Shown piece by piece: positions 16,371 through 25,421 of a stretch of DNA of 64,000 nucleotides. The DNA comes from a virus. The stretch lies in IMG/VR virus record IMGVR_UViG_3300030419_008158, positions 62,001-126,000 of that record; one strand, written 5' to 3'. Position 1 is the first letter of the stretch; each line of letters begins with the position of its first letter. The notes beneath the pieces were generated by a model. The model did no database searches and had not been told where the DNA came from. It saw nothing but the letters and a program-made list of their open reading frames with translations. A program made the position numbers and the translations under genes.

Positions 16371-17987
16371 TTATTTGCCAATTCCAGCCAAGACTGCCCA
16401 TCTATCCGTCTCAACGCCATTCTTGGAAGGCTGTGCCGACCGGGTTGATCTGGAGGACGATCCGAGAGTCCTTCTAACAGACTCGCTAAGGGTCTTACCA
16501 CTACGGCCTCTCCGCGCGAGTGACTCGGAGAGAGACTTATAAAGCAGCTTTGCTTCACGGAGCGTCTTGGCATTATCTAAAGCCTCAACAATTGCTCTTT
16601 GCTGTTTTACAGTCAAGTTTTTATTTTGCAGAAGCTTATTTGCATAAAGCAGCTTCGCATTGAATAGATTCATTTCAACAAGCTGTCTCTTAAGTTGAGA
16701 AGCAGCCTTCTTGTACTCAGCAGCCTCACGAAGTGCTTTTCTAACTGCTGTATTTCTTCGGGCAGGACGTCTTGATCGGGGTCGTCGACTCTCTGTCACT
16801 GTTCCGAGTTCATCTGCAAGAACATTGAGAAGAGTATCTTCGTCGACTTCAATTACGTCACCAACTGACTCTCCGTCACCAAAGTTATCAAGAACGGCAT
16901 CATCGACACCCTCTTCTTGCTCTCTAAGACGACGTGCTTTTCTTAGGCGACTAAGCTCTCGTCGAAGAACTGATTCATCGATCTCATAAATCTCCTCCAG
17001 CTCGACGTCCTCTTCTTCAGCTTCCGCGTCATCTCCGAGCTCTAGATCGTCATCGTCCTCGAGCTCGTCATCAACAACTTCAACATCCAAACCGAGAGCA
17101 TCTCCAAGATCCTCTAGCGCAGTAGTAGCTGCATCAACATCTACATCTTCTCCGCCGGCCTCTTCAACCTCTACATCGTCGACTTCGACCTCTTCGGCCT
17201 CCATCTCATCCTGTTCGTACATTCCTTCTTTCTTCATCTCAGCATCCTCCGCTTCGAAGAGAAAGTCGAAAATGTTCTTCTTGTGCTTCACTGACATTTC
17301 TCTCATCTCCTTTATGGTAGAATTCAGCCTTTTGACGAGGCGCTGAGAACCTCTTCCACTTTGCCGCAAATCGATTTGAAGAGAGACCGCCTCTCTTACT
17401 AGCGATGTGAAGCTTAGTTCGAGTCGATGCTGCTGGTCAGAGCTAATTCGGCTCTCCCTAACAACACCCATTACATCCCGGAGCTTTTTTACTCTTTCTT
17501 CGAGACGTGTAATTCTATGTTCGAGATTTTTATCTTGTACAAAATCTCTTTTGATTAGTTTAGCAAATGCTTCTGCCATTGTGAGATCCGTCATCAACTC
17601 TCCGTCCTCATCGCCCTCTTCTTCGGAAGGCTCGACTTCAATATTGACGTCTCCTGCAGCGAAAACAGAAACTGCAGCATCTGATGCTGCATCCATCACT
17701 TCTTCGCCAAAATCTACATCAGGCATATTATCTACTATGGAATCCAGGTTCAGATCAGCAGTATCCTCAACGGGTTGCATATCTAGGGAATCTTCAGCGG
17801 GCTCTAAAGAAAAATCTTCTTCATCTTCCTCAGCGTCAAACTCTTCCTGTTCGAATAGAATTCTGTTATTGATCATTTTTCTAATTTGAGGAGTTATCGT
17901 TTCCATAATACGATCTTTTGCAGATTGCTCTGCAACCTCTCTTATCTTTTTTGCATCAAGTAATGCTTCGTCATACAATCTAGACAT
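16371..17987 (-). CDS. 22: Prohead core scaffolding protein (gp22-like)
   Basis: ATG 17987 has AGAGGTGAGC upstream and is preferred over the upstream GTG; the product is about 538 residues, versus 269 in T4 gp22. The protein is extremely acidic in its middle (long Glu/Asp runs around residues 45-135 and 255-345). It is flanked by helical, coiled-coil-prone ends, and the C-terminus is basic (RRPRSRRPARR, then SLARRGRSGK). Position directly before gp23 and after the protease block is the T4 scaffold slot. It should build the inner core on which the capsid assembles and be degraded by gp21. Assignment is from position and composition. Confidence 0.72.
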   Translation of the reverse strand: MSRLYDEALLDAKKIREVAEQSAKDRIMETITPQIRKMINNRILFEQEEFDAEEDEEDFSLEPAEDSLDMQPVEDTADLNLDSIVDNMPDVDFGEEVMDAASDAAVSVFAAGDVNIEVEPSEEEGDEDGELMTDLTMAEAFAKLIKRDFVQDKNLEHRITRLEERVKKLRDVMGVVRESRISSDQQHRLELSFTSLVREAVSLQIDLRQSGRGSQRLVKRLNSTIKEMREMSVKHKKNIFDFLFEAEDAEMKKEGMYEQDEMEAEEVEVDDVEVEEAGGEDVDVDAATTALEDLGDALGLDVEVVDDELEDDDDLELGDDAEAEEEDVELEEIYEIDESVLRRELSRLRKARRLREQEEGVDDAVLDNFGDGESVGDVIEVDEDTLLNVLADELGTVTESRRPRSRRPARRNTAVRKALREAAEYKKAASQLKRQLVEMNLFNAKLLYANKLLQNKNLTVKQQRAIVEALDNAKTLREAKLLYKSLSESLARRGRSGKTLSESVRRTLGSSSRSTRSAQPSKNGVETDRWAVLAGIGK

Positions 17988-18001
17988 GCTCACCTCTGTC
18001 A

Positions 18002-18631
18002 CTAACTATCTACTAAGTTTGGAAAACCATCTTCAATTGACTTCTTTTTTGCCAAATCTTCTAGCGTGTAAGTATCACCCTCGTCTTCAAATTCATCTTT
18101 AGACACCTCATCTTCGTAATTTAGGGGCGGTGGAGACTTAGACCAGCCCTGCAAAGTTCCTGTTCTTTTAAAGCTAGAACCTCCGGATCCGGGGGCAGAA
18201 AATGCTGCACTATTACCAGAGAGTGATGGTCCTTTTCCCTTGTAAGCTTGAGGAACAGACGACATAGAATCAGAAAATACAGCAATTTCTTGTAAAACTT
18301 TTTCTTGTCGCCAAAAACAATCAGAAAGCTTTGTGTTACCACCAACAAAATAAAATGGGTCTGAACTATTTCCTGCTAAAGAGTCTGTCGCAGAGTAATC
18401 TAGACTTTTTTTCGAAACTGCCTCTAAAGAGTCATCTGACATTTCTATGTCCAGGACATCTTCATATTCATCTGGTTCTCTGTAGGGAAAAGATCCGTTT
18501 AGACTTCTGGGAGACTGGAACTTTGTTTTAGTGGTTCCATAACCCAAATCAATTCTCGCATCATTATGACTAACAGCAGCTACATGTGAAGCCGGGCTGG
18601 ATGTTCCTTGTCTTCTAGAGGGTTCGGCCAT
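18002..18631 (-). CDS. Hypothetical head-region protein, acidic and disordered
   Basis: A 209-residue protein without a recognised fold. It is Ser/Gly/Asp-rich, with low-complexity acidic stretches (YEDVLDIEMSDD; DEVSKDEFEDEGD) and a short hydrophobic FYFVGGN segment in the middle. ATG 18631 has an AAGG SD at longish spacing. It lies between the protease and the scaffold with head genes on both sides, so a prohead core or minor capsid role is likely. No motif shows function. Confidence 0.7.
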   Translation of the reverse strand: MAEPSRRQGTSSPASHVAAVSHNDARIDLGYGTTKTKFQSPRSLNGSFPYREPDEYEDVLDIEMSDDSLEAVSKKSLDYSATDSLAGNSSDPFYFVGGNTKLSDCFWRQEKVLQEIAVFSDSMSSVPQAYKGKGPSLSGNSAAFSAPGSGGSSFKRTGTLQGWSKSPPPLNYEDEVSKDEFEDEGDTYTLEDLAKKKSIEDGFPNLVDS

Positions 18632-18658
18632 GTTCGTAAGACCTTATCTGCTTTATTC

Positions 18659-19231
18659 CTAGCTTCCCTGACGATCGACGATCGACTTGGCTTGGTCTTT
18701 TAGGTTAGCACGAGTCGTGATATTGTCGCCCACAAATGCAGATCCGTTTGGAGATAACTTATCAACAAATGCATCAGGTGCATCAGGCTTAGTATCTGGC
18801 GTTATGCTTCCTTCACCCGGTGACGTTGGATTAGGAACAAAACCAGTAGCCGGCTTATGCTTTACATTGGCGTCACTAAGTGCTTGTTCTGCTAAGTTAG
18901 GTGGAGACGGATTGCCGTCAACATCATTGTTCCCAAAGTCCAAGTCATATGTACCTAGGCCGAACGACGAATCTGTTACAGTTCCCTTAACGACGTTTGA
19001 AATATACCACTGACGAAGTTTCTCGGGATCAGAATAGTCCAGTTTGTCTGCTTCACCAGGAGCTTCAATTGAAGACTCTGAATATCCCACTAAGGGAGAG
19101 CCTCTAAATATGTTGAGCAAGGACGAGTTATTGCGTGTCCCTTTAGCGCCCTCGACGCCGGCGCCGCCAGCACCCGCTGTATCTGGCTCTATTGAGTTTT
19201 GTCTATGATTTGTCTTTACTTCAATGGCCAC
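18659..19231 (-). CDS. Hypothetical head-region protein
   Basis: A 190-residue protein starting with GTG 19231, supported by GGGGAGGG eight bases upstream. It is Gly/Ala/Pro/Asp-rich and probably largely disordered, with a better-structured segment around residues 45-105 (SPLVGYSESS, KLRQWYISNV, FGLGTYDLDFGNN). I do not recognise the family. The head-gene neighbourhood suggests a structural or core component. Confidence 0.7.
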   Translation of the reverse strand: MAIEVKTNHRQNSIEPDTAGAGGAGVEGAKGTRNNSSLLNIFRGSPLVGYSESSIEAPGEADKLDYSDPEKLRQWYISNVVKGTVTDSSFGLGTYDLDFGNNDVDGNPSPPNLAEQALSDANVKHKPATGFVPNPTSPGEGSITPDTKPDAPDAFVDKLSPNGSAFVGDNITTRANLKDQAKSIVDRQGS

Positions 19232-19251
19232 TTTTCGACCCTCCCCTTATT

Positions 19252-19533
19252 TTAAACGCGCTTGGCAATCCTATTGGCAAGACGCTGTTTTGTTTCACGA
19301 ATTTTCTTTATTCGCTTGACAAGCTTCTTTTCTTGTATCTTTAGAACTTTGATATGATCTATGTCTTTTTCAAGCGAGTCAGCATACTCATCTGCATCAA
19401 CTTCTTCTGCATCGACCTTTTCAGTCGGCTCGAGATCACCACCAGTGATAGCTTCTGCCTGTAGCTTTCTTGCTTCTTCTACAACAATCCTTTTCAGGAA
19501 ATTAGGTGTAATTTTTCTAACTCTTTTTGCCAT
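19252..19533 (-). CDS. Small charged helical head-region protein
   Basis: The start is ATG 19533, because GGAGATAAAA is directly upstream; the product is 93 residues. A basic amphipathic N-terminus (MAKRVRKITPNFLKRIVVEE) is followed by an acidic patch. A long highly charged coiled coil ends in repeated KK/KR (KLVKRIKKIRETKQRL). The N-terminus resembles that of the next protein downstream. It could be a prohead core or internal head protein. A gene of this type between protease and scaffold is reminiscent of T4 gp67/68, but there is no sequence evidence for that homology. Confidence 0.65.
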   Translation of the reverse strand: MAKRVRKITPNFLKRIVVEEARKLQAEAITGGDLEPTEKVDAEEVDADEYADSLEKDIDHIKVLKIQEKKLVKRIKKIRETKQRLANRIAKRV

Positions 19534-19563
19534 TTTTATCTCCATTCGCTTATGCGATCATTA

Positions 19564-19571
19564 GTAAATAT
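19564..19571 (-). promoter_or_regulatory. Junction motif variant ATATTTAC
   Basis: The sense strand reads GCATATTTACTAA, 30 bases upstream of the 93-residue protein start. It differs from the common motif only in the last base and shares the GCATATTTA core with the site upstream of the H1-like gene. Confidence 0.3.
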
Positions 19572-19573
19572 GC

Positions 19574-20035
19574 TTAAAGTGGACCAGGTGTCGTTCTTTC
19601 TAGAACTTCGCTCCAATTTTTTGTCGCCTCACCAAAAAGTGTGCTAATATCAATTCCTGCAGAACCTCCTCCTACTGCTGGTGACAAAGGAGATTCAAGA
19701 TTTTGTGATGTTGTGGGCATTTGACGCTCATGTCCCATCTGCTCTTGAAGTGTTGTTCTTGCTGTGTCTGCCAAGATGCTTTGCAAAACAGGATCTGAAG
19801 TTGCTGCTGAAGCGGCTTGATTGACTTTTGTATCAAACGTAATGTGATCAGATGCACTTGGTTTTCTTTCAAACGCTTCGTCCATTTGATCAAACAAGCT
19901 TTTCTTTTTTGATGGCTGCTTTGTACGATTTCTCTTTTCAGATATTACATCTGTTTCTCCAAGCCCTTCAGATAAAATTTCAACAAGGCACTCTTTGACT
20001 ATTCCTTTTAGCATTCTTTTTGTAATTTTAGCCAT
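19574..20035 (-). CDS. Hypothetical head-region protein with a basic amphipathic N-terminus
   Basis: A 153-residue protein; ATG 20035 overlaps the upstream stop (TAATG), with AAGGAG before it. The first 20 residues (MAKITKRMLKGIVKECLVEI) form a basic amphipathic helix ending in LVE, which fits the (L/I)xE cleavage rule of T4 prohead protease. The rest is polar and probably flexible (Ser/Thr/Ala/Gln), with a short C-terminal helix. A packaged internal protein with a capsid-targeting peptide is a reasonable but unproven reading. Confidence 0.65.
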   Translation of the reverse strand: MAKITKRMLKGIVKECLVEILSEGLGETDVISEKRNRTKQPSKKKSLFDQMDEAFERKPSASDHITFDTKVNQAASAATSDPVLQSILADTARTTLQEQMGHERQMPTTSQNLESPLSPAVGGGSAGIDISTLFGEATKNWSEVLERTTPGPL

Positions 20036-20430
20036 TAGCCCACTCCTTCAAACCCATTAGATCCCGTCATTGCAGGAAATTCTCTGACGTTTGTAAGACC
20101 TGCAACTATTGTAAAACTGGTTGTATTTTCTGCTGCCAGTATAAAGACTTCAGTGCATTTAACAGGTATCACAGGGCCGGCTGTTGAGGCGGGAACATAA
20201 TATCTATTCTTAGTTTCTGTACCTTTTATGCCGTTCTCAGTAAATCCCACATACAAGCCGTTGGCATCTGGATTTGAAACTTGTAAGAACTGCGTCACAT
20301 ATGGAAAAGCTACTCTAATTGGCGTCGAAGCTCCTGCTTCTCCCGAAGCTGAACCTGTCACGAATGGAAATCCACTTACTTGAAATTCCGATGTAGATCC
20401 ATGGTGTGCTTTTGCGTAATGTATGCTCAT
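20035..20430 (-). CDS. Probable head decoration / virion surface protein
   Basis: ATG 20430 overlaps the protease stop (TAATG) and has GGAG at 8 bases, giving 131 residues. It is beta-rich with a compact sandwich-like pattern (IRVAFPYVTQFLQVSN, YVGFTENG, NRYYVPA, VFILAAE, FTIVAGLTNV). This layout is common in small decoration or fibre-base proteins encoded near capsid proteases in T4-type marine phages. The exact role is inferred from fold impression and location. Confidence 0.6.
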   Translation of the reverse strand: MSIHYAKAHHGSTSEFQVSGFPFVTGSASGEAGASTPIRVAFPYVTQFLQVSNPDANGLYVGFTENGIKGTETKNRYYVPASTAGPVIPVKCTEVFILAAENTTSFTIVAGLTNVREFPAMTGSNGFEGVG

Positions 20431-21035
20431 TATTTCCACTCCTTGATATCGTTGAATAGTCTAAACAAGCGATCCGATTTTGTGAAATGTCGATCTAAAT
20501 CTGCTCGGGAAAAGTCTTTTCCCTCCTTCATCATAAAGGCACCTGGTGTGGAAGGTTCAGAGACGTAGTCCCAACAAATAAGTTGAAAATCATCTTGGAC
20601 CACATCGTAGTCGCCGTCTCTTCGTGTAGACCCCACCCCTCTAGAAGAGATACCCAAAGTCACTCCAGATTCAACAAGACTTTGAAGAATTTTTCCGCTG
20701 GGGGTATCAAGAAGCTCTACAGTACCATAACACACATCACCATCCATATGAGCCTCACGTATTATATGCGAAGCATTTTTTAGCTCCACAACTGAGGAGT
20801 CTGGGTGGTCGCACTCGCCGAGCGCTCTGTTTTCCTGGATAAATTTTTGATAGTTTCTAACTTCTCTTTCCAGAATTGCCTGGGGATAAATTCTGCCGTT
20901 TTGATTCAGGGTGTCTGCTTTCTGCAGAATGCCTTTCATAATAATTTTACCACCATTTAGCTCTTTACTTTCTTTAATTTGCTCAGGGGTATAATTGAAT
21001 GCCAGCCATTCTGTCAATAGTTTTCTATCACTCAT
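20430..21035 (-). CDS. 21: Prohead core protease (gp21-like)
   Basis: A 201-residue T4-type prohead serine protease. It has the catalytic His in GECDHP (His77) and the nucleophile Ser in GISSRG (Ser130/131), in the same order and spacing as gp21/U9/U35-family proteases. A GRIYP motif (residues 47-51) is also typical. It cleaves scaffold, core and the gp23 N-terminus during head maturation. ATG 21035 has GAGGAG upstream and overlaps the preceding stop. Its presence supports cleavage-site predictions in the neighbouring head proteins. Confidence 0.95.
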   Translation of the reverse strand: MSDRKLLTEWLAFNYTPEQIKESKELNGGKIIMKGILQKADTLNQNGRIYPQAILEREVRNYQKFIQENRALGECDHPDSSVVELKNASHIIREAHMDGDVCYGTVELLDTPSGKILQSLVESGVTLGISSRGVGSTRRDGDYDVVQDDFQLICWDYVSEPSTPGAFMMKEGKDFSRADLDRHFTKSDRLFRLFNDIKEWK

Positions 21036-21852
21036 TTGAACTCATCTCCTCGAGCAAGTGTATAAGATGTAATGTCTTGCTGACAACGTTGTCAGATTTT
21101 TCTTCCGGTAATGATTCGACATTTTTTCTAACATCATCTATGCTCTCACTAAGTAACTTATTTTCGCACGATCTCTTAAATTTTATCAATGCAGCCTCTG
21201 CTCTGACTTTTGTCTCCTTGACTAGCTCGATAAATTCTTCTTCACTACCTAAAATAGACGTCTCGAGAATCTTTTTCTGCTCTTTGCTGATCTGGTTTTT
21301 ATATTTGCTTTCAAATTTTTCAAACATAATTTTTCGGACCAGAGGATCAAAATTGTCACTCTCTGTTGATTGTGTGTTCTCGCTTCTAGACAACCACTCA
21401 ACTATCACTTCTTCATATTTTGCCTTTTCTGTATAATCTAAGTGAGACGATCCTCGCCACTCATTTAGCAAAGATTGAACAGTTGCAAATAAACGATAAT
21501 TTGAAATCTTGAGATCATAAAATCTCATAGATTCACTCATTGTTGTGTTGATATCCTTGATTAGTAGAGATTTTTCTTGTCGAAGTCTCTGTCTATCATG
21601 ATTTTTTGCTGCTCTTTTGCTTTCTTTTAGAATTCTTTCCGCGATAGAGCGTGAGCCTACTGGAACATTCACCATTGCATTAAAGAGACGAAATTCTCTG
21701 TAAAGCTCCGTTCCAGGTCTAAAATGTTTTGCTATAATTTGAACTGCCGTCTCCGCAGATTTCTTGTCTTCGGCGATCAGAGAACTAGCGACGTATCTAA
21801 CTAATTGCTCATGAATCAAACCGACGTTGCGTTTTTTGTTATGCTTCGCCAT
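21028..21852 (-). CDS. Hypothetical helical protein between portal and protease
   Basis: A 274-residue, almost entirely helical and highly charged protein starting with a basic MAKHNKKRN. It overlaps the portal gene by 14 bases and the protease gene by 8, so translation is coupled. T4 has its prohead core genes 67 and 68 in this slot, but this protein is larger and I see no clear homology. It has no Cys motif, membrane span or catalytic signature. A prohead assembly or core role is inferred from location. Confidence 0.75.
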   Translation of the reverse strand: MAKHNKKRNVGLIHEQLVRYVASSLIAEDKKSAETAVQIIAKHFRPGTELYREFRLFNAMVNVPVGSRSIAERILKESKRAAKNHDRQRLRQEKSLLIKDINTTMSESMRFYDLKISNYRLFATVQSLLNEWRGSSHLDYTEKAKYEEVIVEWLSRSENTQSTESDNFDPLVRKIMFEKFESKYKNQISKEQKKILETSILGSEEEFIELVKETKVRAEAALIKFKRSCENKLLSESIDDVRKNVESLPEEKSDNVVSKTLHLIHLLEEMSSNE

Positions 21853-23758
21853 TTCGGTCTTCTCCGTTGTTGTCGACCTCTTCTGATAAGAGAGATTTTC
21901 TATTAATATTTATAATGCTGTCCATAGATAACATCATTCTTTGTAGATCATTGGTAAGTCTAGGGCGCCCAAGTTCACTATTGTGCTCTGGCATGGGGTT
22001 TCCTAAAAAGTCGGAATCAAAAGGTTTGTTAAGAGAATCTTGGCCGCGACCAGATTTTCCAACAGAGACCATTTTGGCAAAATCGGGCATGTGAGTAGAT
22101 CCCGGGCCATTTCTTACTTTTGTACTAGCTTTTATAGGACCGCCAAATGCATTTAGGCGACGCTCAGCCTTTTCAGGGGCATTTTCATCGTCCATAGATA
22201 AGTCTAAAAAGTAATCATCATTATCTTCAATTTCTTCTTTTTCATCATCGGGTGTGCTTCCTGGAAGTGCTGTCAAAAGATCACCCTCGGGTCTATCTCC
22301 CGAAAATAAATCTCCAGCTTCATCTCCGCCTTCATCTCCCCCACCTTCATCAGCAGCTGCATCAGTTGCCCCGGCTTCGACTTCCGCGTCTTCGATCTTA
22401 TCAGCAATTCTTCCGTCTTTAATGTCAGATATTTCTTCAGATGTAAGGCCTAATATGTTTCTTCTAAGCCATGCCCTATCGACAACACCTTCTGGTGCAG
22501 TCCCTGCTATCTCAAACTGTGATCTTATAAGTTCTAATTTTTGTTGTTGTGCAACTGAAGATGGGTTTGTCAAGAGAAGACTAAAATCTGACAACTGCTC
22601 ACCTTCAAATCCATGACAATATAAGTGAATCATGGCCAACTTATTTAGTTCCGCGATCATTGTCTTTTGAATTCTCTGAATTGTTCTAGAAAATCTAATG
22701 TCTTCTTGTGCTAAAGTTGCTTTAGCACCTACATCTTCATCGTAACCCAAATAAGCTCGAGGAATCTTTAGCGCCGCGAAAAGTTTTTTCTGTATGTACT
22801 GAACGTCTTCTATTGCTGCTGTATTTTGGCCGCCGGCGAGCGTATCAATTTTTGTCCCTGTTTCACCGCCTCGAACAGGCATAAAATAATCTTCATCTAC
22901 TGAGTATGGATTATAACGATAGTCTACCTGACCATTTCCTTTGTCTATTACAGGCTGTCGCTTTAGGCTGGTCTGTGCTTGTTGCATATAGTTTTCAATT
23001 TCATCGGGTGCAATATTACCCACGTCAATATAGAATACTCTGCGCTCGGGAGCTCTAATCACTCGATAGACAAGCATGGCGTCCTCCATAAGAATTAGCT
23101 GGCGCCAAATTCTTCTCGCTGATTCTAAGACCGAGGCGCCGTACGGAAGAAACGCATCGTTTCCTAACAACCTAAAGTGACTTATTTGCCAATTTTCTAA
23201 AACTTGGTTTCCCTGCGTTATCCATCGAAATCTAACTGCCATTGGGTCTTCTGCATCAAACCCTTCTTCTCTTTCAATTTCACTAATTGATATTGGATAT
23301 GCGTTGATGACGCCATATTCCGGAGATATATCATTAAAGAGAAAAAAGTCACCATACTTGCATAGATTTCTTGCCCACATCACCAAATTAAAGTCAACAT
23401 TGAGAACATCATAAAAAAGCTCCTCAAGAATCTCTTGAACTCTGTTGTTTTCCGAGTATATGTGAAGAACTCTTCCCTTGTCATCACCGCTCACTGTCTC
23501 TTCTGCGTATATGTCTAATGCAGCTCCAATTTCAGGAGTTGCCTCCATTTCGCTAAAGTCGCTATACCGAGACATTCTATCAAATGCCCCATACGCGCTT
23601 AATGTACTGTTATATACGTCACTGTGTGCTTTTCTAAAAACTTCTAATGCTGAAGATGCGCCGGTCTGGCTAAAGTCGCGCACTTTTCGGCGAACAACCG
23701 GTCCAGAGCGGAACAGCTTTGTAAGCCTGGTAAAAAGTGATCCCTTGTTATCTGCCAC
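21839..23758 (-). CDS. 20: Portal protein (gp20-like)
   Basis: A 639-residue T4-type portal subunit (T4 gp20 has 524). Recognisable segments are SRYSDFSEMEATPEIGAALD near residue 65, LVMWARNLCKYGDFFLF near 125, the APERRVFYIDVGN region near 230 and KATLAQEDIRFSRTIQRIQ near 335. A dodecamer forms the DNA entry vertex and docks the terminase and then the neck. The extra length is an acidic Asp/Glu/Gly-rich stretch around residues 445-525 and a polar tail. The start is GTG 23758 with AAGGAG upstream; the gene follows terminase as usual. Confidence 0.95.
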   Translation of the reverse strand: MADNKGSLFTRLTKLFRSGPVVRRKVRDFSQTGASSALEVFRKAHSDVYNSTLSAYGAFDRMSRYSDFSEMEATPEIGAALDIYAEETVSGDDKGRVLHIYSENNRVQEILEELFYDVLNVDFNLVMWARNLCKYGDFFLFNDISPEYGVINAYPISISEIEREEGFDAEDPMAVRFRWITQGNQVLENWQISHFRLLGNDAFLPYGASVLESARRIWRQLILMEDAMLVYRVIRAPERRVFYIDVGNIAPDEIENYMQQAQTSLKRQPVIDKGNGQVDYRYNPYSVDEDYFMPVRGGETGTKIDTLAGGQNTAAIEDVQYIQKKLFAALKIPRAYLGYDEDVGAKATLAQEDIRFSRTIQRIQKTMIAELNKLAMIHLYCHGFEGEQLSDFSLLLTNPSSVAQQQKLELIRSQFEIAGTAPEGVVDRAWLRRNILGLTSEEISDIKDGRIADKIEDAEVEAGATDAAADEGGGDEGGDEAGDLFSGDRPEGDLLTALPGSTPDDEKEEIEDNDDYFLDLSMDDENAPEKAERRLNAFGGPIKASTKVRNGPGSTHMPDFAKMVSVGKSGRGQDSLNKPFDSDFLGNPMPEHNSELGRPRLTNDLQRMMLSMDSIININRKSLLSEEVDNNGEDRNGEA

Positions 23759-23773
23759 AATGTCTCCTTGTCA

Positions 23774-23781
23774 CTAAATAT
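23774..23781 (-). promoter_or_regulatory. Junction motif ATATTTAG upstream of the portal gene
   Basis: The sense strand reads AGATATTTAGTGACAAGGAG, so the motif is directly followed by the portal SD, in the 59-base terminase-portal gap. It is identical over 10 bases to the sites before gp13, gp25 and the tape measure. Confidence 0.4.
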
Positions 23782-23817
23782 CTAATTCCAGAAATTATAG
23801 ACAAGAAGAGAAAAACG

Positions 23818-25416
23818 TTACTTTACAAGCCAATCAAATTCATCAATATCTTCTTCAGCTCTCCTCTTAGCAGAGTATGCATCAGCTGGCATTGGAATAA
23901 ACGGGTTCATGTTGTTGAAGTGACGAACAGGCTGTGGTGCTTTTTTATCTTTTGCATTTACTGCAAATCCGCTAAGCATTGCTTTTGAAACATCGACATT
24001 TTTTACGAAATGAGTAGTTCCTGCCTCAACAAGAGAATTTCCTATCGCAAGAGACATTACTAAGTCGTCATGTGAGCCTTTTTTAGCTTGTGCTTTATTG
24101 CCCTTCCACACGAATGTCTTTAGTTCTTCTATAAGCCTTCCTGACCTTACACGCAGTGTTTTATTTCTCAGCCTTTCTTCCAAGAGCGTCAATATTGGCC
24201 CGCGAGTTGCTACATTTGTATGAAAGCCAATTTTGCCTACTGAAGCTGTTGGATCATTCCCATAAAGAGTATTGAACTTGTCTTTGGCTGACTTGAAATA
24301 AAGATTATTGTAACCCAGTTCCACTAGCTTTAATATTGTAGTGTAACCAAATGTATTGTTTTCAGGACAGACTAGTGCATCGTTAAATCTTTTACCCGCT
24401 TCTGCCAAAAGAATTCCAAACTGATCGGGTGGTATTTTTCCTCGAAACTCGGCAATTTGTTCACAAGTTTTAGAATCAATAACTTGAAAAGCAGAGTAGT
24501 CACCTCCGTCTCCTCTGGCAACGTCAGCAGAAATTACATATTGACCGTCTTTTTCTGGGTATTTCCACTGCCAGACATTCCCTTCTGGGCCCCACTTTTC
24601 AATTGGAGTCTCGACTTGCATTCTTAGCATTTCAACAATTTCACCAGAAACAAATGTGTCGCCTGAAGCGGAAAAGTCACAAAGCAACTCTTGAGCGATT
24701 TGCTTCTTTGACATATTTCTTGATTCTGCCTCTAACCAAGCTTCGTCTCTTTCTGGATGCACCCACCACGGAAGTTCAATGTGATTAAATTGGTTTTTTC
24801 CAAGTTTTGCTTCTTCAGCCAGCTTGTGATACATCCCGCCAATACCATTGGGTGTGCTTATTATTACAGCTCGTCCACCTGTGGAAAGAGTAGAGTATAG
24901 CCCCATCCAAAGCTCATCAAAATTTCTAATAAAGGCAGCCTCGTCAACTATCAAAAGTGAGAGTGCTTCTGATCTACCGGCGTCTTCGGAGGTCGGAATT
25001 GCCTTTATTTGTGAACCATTTGTAAACGCCACATGTGTTTTTGTCCTTTCTTTGACGGCAGGTAAAACAAGCCATGGAGGAAGTGCGTCGAGGGCAATTT
25101 TTACTTTTTTTATAAAGTTTTGTGCGACAGCTAATTTGGTTGCAATAACGAGAACATTTTTATCTCTATAAAATATAGCTAGCCAGACTGCATATATTGC
25201 CGATACTGTGGATAAGCCTAGCTGTCTAGATTTGACAATTACATTGAATCTATGCTCATTATAAGCTCTAACACAGTCATCCTGAAACGGGTATGTGTCA
25301 AACTTAATTCTTCCTCGTTGTGGGTGTTGGATTTTGGCATACTTGTTAATGAAGTAGACAGGATCCTTTCCGCACTTCACAATTTCTTTTGCTTGCGAAG
25401 CTGTTGGCCCAGCCAT
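23818..25416 (-). CDS. 17: Terminase large subunit (gp17-like)
   Basis: A 532-residue DNA-packaging ATPase/nuclease. The N-terminal ATPase carries the Walker A variant SRQLGLS (residues 63-69), Walker B LLIVDE (154-159) and the coupling motif STPNG (187-191). The C-terminal RNase H-like nuclease has ISADVARG (Asp297), PENN (Glu352) and SHDDLV (Asp450/451), matching the three-acid metal site. It binds the portal and cuts and pumps DNA in headful packaging. T4 gp17 has 610 residues, and this version lacks part of that N-terminal extension. ATG 25416 has GGAAT upstream. Confidence 0.97.
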   Translation of the reverse strand: MAGPTASQAKEIVKCGKDPVYFINKYAKIQHPQRGRIKFDTYPFQDDCVRAYNEHRFNVIVKSRQLGLSTVSAIYAVWLAIFYRDKNVLVIATKLAVAQNFIKKVKIALDALPPWLVLPAVKERTKTHVAFTNGSQIKAIPTSEDAGRSEALSLLIVDEAAFIRNFDELWMGLYSTLSTGGRAVIISTPNGIGGMYHKLAEEAKLGKNQFNHIELPWWVHPERDEAWLEAESRNMSKKQIAQELLCDFSASGDTFVSGEIVEMLRMQVETPIEKWGPEGNVWQWKYPEKDGQYVISADVARGDGGDYSAFQVIDSKTCEQIAEFRGKIPPDQFGILLAEAGKRFNDALVCPENNTFGYTTILKLVELGYNNLYFKSAKDKFNTLYGNDPTASVGKIGFHTNVATRGPILTLLEERLRNKTLRVRSGRLIEELKTFVWKGNKAQAKKGSHDDLVMSLAIGNSLVEAGTTHFVKNVDVSKAMLSGFAVNAKDKKAPQPVRHFNNMNPFIPMPADAYSAKRRAEEDIDEFDWLVK

Positions 25417-25421
25417 AATGT

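Noticed and set aside
17407-17889. Plus-strand Ser-rich frame of 160 codons
   Set aside because: Antisense of the Glu/Asp-rich scaffold gene; the Ser/Leu-rich composition is just the complement of GAA/GAT codons.
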